Below the pieces are notes generated by a model. That model was not told the origin of the DNA and ran no database searches. It saw only the letters and a list, made by a program, of their open reading frames with translations. Position numbers and translations under genes: made by a program. Source: an uncultured Collinsella sp. (GTDB lineage: Bacteria; Actinomycetota; Coriobacteriia; Coriobacteriales; Coriobacteriaceae). From it: DNA of 64,000 nucleotides. The stretch is from the NCBI GenBank assembly GCA_902470905.1, contig CABRIC010000002.1, positions 13,061 to 77,060 on the forward strand. Reading direction: 5' to 3'. Position 1 is the stretch's first letter, and each line of letters begins with the position of its first letter. This document shows, one piece after another, positions 59,802 to 64,000 of the stretch.

Positions 59802-61193
59802 ATGTTTATCGGAAGAACGGCGGAAATGTCCGAGCTCAATCGACTGTATGGCACGGGCTCCTTTGAGATGCCTGTGATTTATGGCCGCCGTCGCGTGGGC
59901 AAAACGCGTCTTATCACAGAGTTCATCCAAGGCAAGAAGGCTATTTACTTTCAAGCTCGTCGTACCAATGCAGAGGCAAACCTGCATGGCTTTAGCCAGG
60001 CGATACTTGCGGGCTCTGTTGGTGTTGCTGGCGTGTCGTTTCGTAGTTTTGACGAGGCGTTCGATGCATTGGCCACCATGGCTCGCACGGAACGTTTGAT
60101 TGTCGTGATTGACGAGTATCCCTATCTCGCCCAATCGAATCCCGAGATCAGCTCGTTGCTGCAAGACAAGATCGATCACTTGTACAAAGAGACCAAGCTT
60201 ATGCTTATCCTGTGCGGGTCGTCGCTTTCGTTCATGGAAGAGCAGGTTTTGGGCTACGAGAGCCCGCTATACGGTAGGCGCACGGCCCAGTTTAAGATCA
60301 TGCCGCTCGATTTTACGACGACCCTCGGCCAGTGGCAGAGCATGAGTCGCGAAGACGCTGCAGTTTGCTATGGCATGACGGGCGGCATTCCTGCATATAT
60401 CGAGAAAGTCGATCCTACCGCATCGCTCAAGGACAACATCAAGCGTCTTTTTCTTACTCCTACGGGCTATCTCTTTGAGGAGCCGAGTAACCTGCTATTG
60501 CAAGAGTGCCGCAATCCCGAGCAATATGATGCAATCGTGCAAGCAATTGCTCAGGGGCGCTCGAAGATCTCAGAGATTGCGAGCTCTACGGGAATCCCTG
60601 CGAGCAACGTAAAGAGCTATGTGGATAAGCTAGCGTCGCTTGGGATTGTCGAGCGCGAGCTGCCCCTAAACGAGACGAGCAATAAGCGAGCCGTGTATCT
60701 GCTGAGCGACCAGATGTTTAGGTTCTGGTACAAGTTTGTTCCGCAGAACATTGGGCTGATTCAAAACAATATGGCCGAGATGGCGTATAAGCGCATTGAG
60801 CCGTACGTATCGGATTACATGGGTACGGTCTTTGAGCTTATATGCAGGCAATACGTGTACGAACTCGCGCGCGCAGGCCGGCTCGATGTGGTTCCGGCGA
60901 GCGTCGGGCGCTGGTGGGGGACGGATAATCGCACGCATACGCAGGAAGAAATCGACTTGATTGTTGACGATGGCGAGGGCACTGCGCTGTTTGCGGAGTG
61001 TAAATGGCGCAATGAACCGGTAGGCGAGGATGTTCTGGAAAAGCTCGTGTACCGAAGCGAGCTCTTTAGGCGGCAGCATAAAAGCTATGCGATCTTCTCG
61101 AAGCACGGCTTTACGCAGGGATGTCGGGATGCCGCGGAGGGTAGGGGAGACGTCAAGCTGATTTCGTTTGCCGAGATGTGTGGGCGGAGATAA
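59802..61193 (+). CDS. AAA ATPase with C-terminal DUF234 (PD-(D/E)xK-like) domain
   Basis: A 463-residue protein of the archaeal-type ATPase family. Walker A is YGRRRVGKTRL (Lys34), Walker B is VVIDEYPYL (Asp104, Glu105), a winged-helix segment lies near residues 245-290 (ISEIASSTGIPASNVKSYVD), and a C-terminal nuclease-like site has Asp385, Glu399 and Lys401 in FAECKWR. Such genes are common, often scattered accessory genes of unclear function; some are suspected in defence or mobile-element biology. ATG 59802 follows AAAGGAGGG. It is behind a perfect palindrome and flanked by hairpin arrays. Confidence 0.88.
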   Translation: MFIGRTAEMSELNRLYGTGSFEMPVIYGRRRVGKTRLITEFIQGKKAIYFQARRTNAEANLHGFSQAILAGSVGVAGVSFRSFDEAFDALATMARTERLIVVIDEYPYLAQSNPEISSLLQDKIDHLYKETKLMLILCGSSLSFMEEQVLGYESPLYGRRTAQFKIMPLDFTTTLGQWQSMSREDAAVCYGMTGGIPAYIEKVDPTASLKDNIKRLFLTPTGYLFEEPSNLLLQECRNPEQYDAIVQAIAQGRSKISEIASSTGIPASNVKSYVDKLASLGIVERELPLNETSNKRAVYLLSDQMFRFWYKFVPQNIGLIQNNMAEMAYKRIEPYVSDYMGTVFELICRQYVYELARAGRLDVVPASVGRWWGTDNRTHTQEEIDLIVDDGEGTALFAECKWRNEPVGEDVLEKLVYRSELFRRQHKSYAIFSKHGFTQGCRDAAEGRGDVKLISFAEMCGRR

Positions 61194-61204
61194 CCAAGCG
61201 CGCT

Positions 61205-61345
61205 CTGATGTGATGCTCGGAATGGGACGCGCTTTCCCTTTGGCGGCCTTTGGCGGAAACTACGTCCCGGATTCCCGCTTCAGGATGGGATGCCGTTTCC
61301 GATAGAGGCATGGGGCGGAAAGTGCGTCCCAGAATCCGGCGCAAC
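61205..61345. repeat. array 3 of 62-bp hairpin repeats (one full, two partial units)
   Basis: A right half-unit (GGAATGGGACGCGCTTTCC) is followed by a full unit at 61254 and a left half-unit at 61316, keeping the 62-base period. It begins just after the ATPase stop codon. Confidence 0.85.
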
Positions 61346-61394
61346 GCCGCTGGAGTAGAGGGGCGAGCTCCGAACTTCGTAACCGAAAATCCAT

Positions 61395-61423
61395 TTGTTA
61401 AACCTGGCAACCGTGGGTAGAAT
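61395..61423 (+). promoter_or_regulatory. promoter of the candidate antisense RNA
   Basis: TTGTTA (61395-61400) and TAGAAT (61418-61423) with a 17-base spacer, facing the small peptide gene on the other strand. Confidence 0.65.
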
Positions 61424-61429
61424 AAAGTC

Positions 61430-61517
61430 GACGGCAGCCCAAGGGTGATAGCTGGGCGGCGCCGTTACTTAGTTCAAGGGGTCAATGCCTTAACGGCGTC
61501 GACCCCTCTTCTTTTGC
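61430..61517 (+). ncRNA. candidate antisense RNA (antitoxin)
   Basis: Expected transcript from the promoter at 61395. It contains GCGCCGTTA/TTAACGGCG and GTCGACG/CGTCGAC pairings and ends at the hairpin AGGGGTC/GACCCCT followed by CTTCTTTTG. It overlaps the last 28 bases or so of the convergent peptide gene, as in TxpA/RatA and BsrG/SR4 type I systems. Existence as RNA is inferred. Confidence 0.55.
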
Positions 61518-61615
61518 TTCGTACGCTGCTTAAGTGCCTCGGAAAGTCCGATAAGCGCCGTGAGGAGCGAGACCAAAGCGGCCAGGAGCTTCACGAAATC
61601 AATCAGATCGGTCAT
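61490..61615 (-). CDS. small hydrophobic basic-tailed peptide, candidate type I toxin
   Basis: A 41-residue peptide: one membrane helix (DFVKLLAALVSLLTALIGL, residues about 6-24) followed by a strongly basic tail (KQRTKQKKRGRRR). This is the build of type I toxins such as TxpA/Bsr-like peptides. GGGAGGTG lies six bases before ATG 61615. Upstream are a TAGAAT -10 (61680-61685, minus strand) and an SOS-like box over the expected -35. A convergent RNA overlaps its 3' end. The toxin role is inference from architecture; sequence identity to a named family is not claimed. Confidence 0.65.
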   Translation of the reverse strand: MTDLIDFVKLLAALVSLLTALIGLSEALKQRTKQKKRGRRR

Positions 61616-61705
61616 GGGCATCACCTCCCGTCGCATGGAGGGCGCTGCCCGGCACATGGAACTGCCGTCAACAACTGCCATTCTATCAAAGCGCGGTCAT
61701 AAATA

Positions 61706-61719
61706 CGAATATATGTTCG
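61706..61719. promoter_or_regulatory. LexA/SOS-like box at the candidate toxin promoter
   Basis: CGAATATATGTTCG differs by one base from CGAACATATGTTCG. It covers the -35 position expected for the minus-strand TAGAAT (61680-61685), so a bound LexA would block transcription of the peptide gene. Confidence 0.55.
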
Positions 61720-62076
61720 ATAATAACAGCAACGTGATTCCCTCGAATAGCAGCCTTTCGTAAGGGCGGCAGAAGACGGCGCTGGGCGATTGGGGCTAGA
61801 CGCGCAGGTCTTCGTCACCGAAAGCCCGTTTGATTAACCAGCCCTCTGTAGGTACACTGCATATTGATGGGCCCGGGATGACCGCTGATTCAAGTCACCG
61901 GGCCTAAATCTTTTCATCCATTTGAATAGAGCGGGCGACTCTCTTGGGGCCGTCTGCATGGCGTGTGATTAGCGCATGGTATTGCGCCCAGCTTTCATGT
62001 CCGCGCGGCCACCTATCCTTACGGCAATGTAGCCGCTTATGTAACAAGCGGCAAGCAACGGAGAAAGGCCCTAACC
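61720..62076. other. intergenic with one GC-rich hairpin
   Basis: GGCCCGG-GATGAC pairs with GTCA-CCGGGCC at 61870-61904, followed by TAAATCTTTTC, a possible weak terminator for an unidentified rightward transcript. No gene, tRNA or clear promoter is seen in the rest. Confidence 0.4.
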
Positions 62077-62811
62077 GTGTCAGCTGAAAAGACGCCGGGT
62101 ATCTCGGCTATCGATACGACGAACTTTGCGCGCCAGATTGTGCTGGACTTTGAGTTTGCGCCGGTGCCAAAACAGCGCCAGCGACGTGGGCTGCGCAACG
62201 AGATTATCGAGGTCGGCGCCGTCAAGCTCGATTACCACGGCAACGTTATGGGCGAGTTCTCGCAGTTTGTGCAGACGGAATTTACCGAAGGCGTTGCGTT
62301 TCCCGTCCGCGAGCTCACAGGGATATCGGCCGTGGACACCGCGATGGCCGACCCGCTCTACATGGTGATCAAAAGGCTCAGCGATTGGATCGGTCGCTAC
62401 TCCGCTCAGATAGTTTGCTGGAGCGGGACGGATCGTCGACAGCTTTTGACCGAGTGCCAGGCAAAGCATATCGACCTTGCCGCATTTCCTACGGACTGGG
62501 CCGATCTGCAGGCGTTTTACACCTCGATCATGGACGTGGGCAGCCACGGGCGTGTCTCTTTGAGTGACGCGGCGACGTGGTTTGGCATCGAGTTTGACGA
62601 GTCGACGGGCCACGCCCACAGCGCCCTTGCCGATGCGTACGTGACTGCCAAGTTGCTCAAGCAGGTGATGGACGGGGACTACCGTGTGAGTCCGCGCACC
62701 CAGGAGATCCGCCAACGATGGGGGATAGGCGAGCGAGTCCAGACGCGCTTCTCCAGCAAGTGTCCTGAGCTGGGCGACCTGCTGCTGAGGCTGAAGGCGG
62801 AGGGGAGGTAG
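62077..62811 (+). CDS. DEDDh 3'-5' exonuclease family protein
   Basis: A 244-residue protein with the acidic exonuclease motifs: Exo I IVLDFEFAP (Asp and Glu near residues 24-26), Exo II around CWSGTDRRQLL near 110, and Exo III HAHSALADAYVTAK near 180, with His five residues before Asp, i.e. the DEDDh type of KapD, DNA polymerase III epsilon and RNase T. It degrades RNA or DNA 3' ends; the substrate is unknown. GTG 62077 behind GGAGAAAGG. Confidence 0.88.
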   Translation: MSAEKTPGISAIDTTNFARQIVLDFEFAPVPKQRQRRGLRNEIIEVGAVKLDYHGNVMGEFSQFVQTEFTEGVAFPVRELTGISAVDTAMADPLYMVIKRLSDWIGRYSAQIVCWSGTDRRQLLTECQAKHIDLAAFPTDWADLQAFYTSIMDVGSHGRVSLSDAATWFGIEFDESTGHAHSALADAYVTAKLLKQVMDGDYRVSPRTQEIRQRWGIGERVQTRFSSKCPELGDLLLRLKAEGR

Positions 62812-62856
62812 GCCTTTTGAGAACGCCATTCGGTTTCGCGTGGCGGGTGCGTTCGT

Positions 62857-63150
62857 CTACACCCTCGCAATCCCACGCGCGGCACTCAGCAGCTCGTACT
62901 CCCTCTGGCTCCACTGGTACAGCTCGGTCGCGCGTACGGCGTCGCGGCACAGGTCTAGAAACACCTCGGCGCCCTCGCAGAAGCACTCGCGGGCAAAGGC
63001 GCCGGATCCGTCCGCAACGCACGCGCCGTCGGCAAAGAGCTTCCAGCTGGACGGCTCGCGCGAGCCGTCTCCGAGCAGCTTGATCTGCAGAACATGTGGG
63101 CCGCCAGCGGCACATGGCCCTTCTTCCAACGCCTGCACCGTAAAGCGCAT
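62857..63150 (-). CDS. small hypothetical protein
   Basis: A 97-residue frame with reasonable composition (VLQIKLLGDGSREPSSWKLF; FCEGAEVFLDLCRDAV), no membrane segment and no recognised domain. The ribosome site is weak (CCCTCCAG precedes ATG 63150), so its start or its reality is uncertain. A minus-strand TATACT (63162-63167) and two ACACTTTTCCG repeats lie upstream. Confidence 0.5.
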   Translation of the reverse strand: MRFTVQALEEGPCAAGGPHVLQIKLLGDGSREPSSWKLFADGACVADGSGAFARECFCEGAEVFLDLCRDAVRATELYQWSQREYELLSAARGIARV

Positions 63151-63167
63151 CTGGAGGGACAGAGTAT

Positions 63168-63217
63168 AAAATCCGGAAAAGTGTCGAAATGGGCACCTTA
63201 AAACTTCGGAAAAGTGT
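63168..63217. repeat. pair of direct repeats, possible operator
   Basis: AAAATCCGGAAAAGTGT (63168-63184) and AAAACTTCGGAAAAGTGT (63200-63217) are near-identical and 33 bases apart, about three helical turns. They lie upstream of the small minus-strand frame. Confidence 0.55.
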
Positions 63218-63287
63218 GGCTGGATGACAAAACAGCACTTAGAAGCCGATGCTGGATGCGGGATCCTGAGGCTGCCTTCAGCTCTCG

Positions 63288-63953
63288 CTACTCATCGTCT
63301 CCGTCGTTGGGGTCGCCCTTGAGGGTGTTGATGTCCAGGTACTGGTTGTCGTCCTCTTTTTGCTGTGTTGCCGATTCGGACGCGGTGGGGCCGCGGAACA
63401 GCTGGAATCCCTCAAACGCAATGACGCCGAGCAGGGCAATGACAATGGCGAGAAAGGCAATCTTGACTGCCTGCGGAAATTCCGAGAAACGCAGCGCCTT
63501 TTCCTCGGCGTAATAATCGGCGAAGCGCTCTTCGCCCGTGCTTTTGGTATACGCCGGCGTGGACGCGGCCTCCGGGTCATATTCCGGTGCGGGCGTGGCA
63601 GCGTACGGATCGTTGAGATAATCGCTCGATGCGGTGCCATAATCCTCGGTCTCGATGCGACCGTTGCCAGCATAGCCATCGGAATAATCGGAATATGCCG
63701 CACCGCCCTCATAGTCCGCGGCGCTCGTGTTGGCGGCAAAAAGCGGGTTAACTGGAACATCGAGCGCCGGCATGCCGGTAGAGGTCTCATCCAGATCGGC
63801 TGCAGCCCAGGAATCGTGGACAACCTGATGGGCAACGGGCTCATCGAGCCTTGTGACCGGAGGCTTGCGTGCCGCAGGAACAGGCAACTGCTGGGCGCTG
63901 TACATAACAGTGCTGTCGGCCGATTTGCCCTGCGTCGCTGCTGCGAGAAATGC
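63288..63953 (-). CDS. membrane protein, C-terminal part (truncated by contig end)
   Basis: 222 codons of a protein whose N terminus is missing. A long low-complexity region rich in Ala, Asp, Tyr and Pro (about residues 20-155) is followed by one membrane helix (KIAFLAIVIALLGVIAFEGF) and a short acidic tail. I do not recognise it. The apparent start residues MYKRQ in the extended frame are translated adapter sequence and do not belong to the gene. Confidence 0.75.
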   Translation of the reverse strand, partial: AFLAAATQGKSADSTVMYSAQQLPVPAARKPPVTRLDEPVAHQVVHDSWAAADLDETSTGMPALDVPVNPLFAANTSAADYEGGAAYSDYSDGYAGNGRIETEDYGTASSDYLNDPYAATPAPEYDPEAASTPAYTKSTGEERFADYYAEEKALRFSEFPQAVKIAFLAIVIALLGVIAFEGFQLFRGPTASESATQQKEDDNQYLDINTLKGDPNDGDDE

Positions 63954-64000
63954 CTGTCTCTTATACACATCTGACGCTGCCGACGATACTCCTTGTGTAG
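63954..64000. other. Nextera adapter contamination
   Basis: 63954-63972 is the 19-base transposase mosaic end CTGTCTCTTATACACATCT. 63973-63986 is GACGCTGCCGACGA, the Nextera i5-side adapter. 63987-63994 TACTCCTT is the reverse complement of index AAGGAGTA (N/S507). 63995-64000 GTGTAG begins the P5 sequence. This is library sequence, not genome. Confidence 0.98.

Noticed and set aside
63954..63974. N-terminal residues MYKRQ/MCIRDR of the last minus-strand frame and a plus-strand frame ending SLIHI
   Set aside because: All are translations of the Nextera adapter, not genomic sequence.

Overview
The window looks like a contig from a Collinsella-like member of the Coriobacteriia (Actinobacteria). 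The grounds are high GC content, an actinobacterial-type rpoB of 1163 codons, a type II fatty acid synthase operon with FabK and fused AccDA, and a gut-anaerobe selenium-dependent molybdenum hydroxylase cluster. This taxonomic call is inference; there is no rRNA gene and I saw no tRNA gene. The last 47 bases are not biology: they are a Nextera transposase adapter with an i5 index, so the contig ends at 63953.

Layout. 0-3.9 kb: GH13 glycosidase, hypoxanthine-DNA glycosylase, an unknown protein and an aminotransferase. 3.9-5.5 kb: a long inverted element, the rplJ promoter and L10 leader, rplJ-rplL. 5.7-15 kb: galU and rpoB-rpoC; RpoC carries an extra C-terminal domain resembling the DNA-binding C-terminal domain of the RNA polymerase alpha subunit. 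15-16.7 kb: ECF sigma factor with a membrane partner. 17.2-20.7 kb: rpsL-rpsG-fusA-rpsJ, with no tuf. 20.8-30.9 kb: biotin ligase and a complete FASII/acetyl-CoA carboxylase operon (fabH acpP fabK fabD fabG fabF accB fabZ accC accDA). 30.9-34.1 kb: an orphan PTS EIIC, a CDF metal exporter and a histidine phosphatase. 34.6-40.4 kb: the rest of the S10 cluster, rplC to rplX, ending in a terminator before rplE. 40.4-47.8 kb: oxidoreductase-DeoR pair, rluA, U32 peptidase, ridA and a YheO/DauR-type regulator. 48.2-57.5 kb: nucleobase permease, ssnA, ygfK, ferredoxin and xdhD, a purine/selenium hydroxylase operon. 57.6-62 kb: an accessory region with three arrays of 62-bp hairpin repeats, an AbiEi-like protein, a DUF234-type ATPase behind a perfect palindrome, and a small hydrophobic peptide gene with an SOS-like box and a convergent antisense RNA promoter (candidate type I toxin-antitoxin). 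62-64 kb: DEDDh exonuclease, a small hypothetical gene and the C-terminal part of a membrane protein.

The most unusual material lies between genes. Three related long inverted elements (A at 3.9, B at 16.9, C at 34.2 kb) share a core built on a hairpin with a CACTTAATGTG tip. Their flanking arms are locus-specific yet self-complementary, and each lies just upstream of a ribosomal protein operon. Element A appears to carry an inverted copy of the rplJ promoter, and the genes ending at A and C shift towards A/C third codon positions near the element. A second family consists of small hairpins with variable stems and a GGGAC core, often touching stop codons. A third is the 62-bp tandem hairpin arrays.
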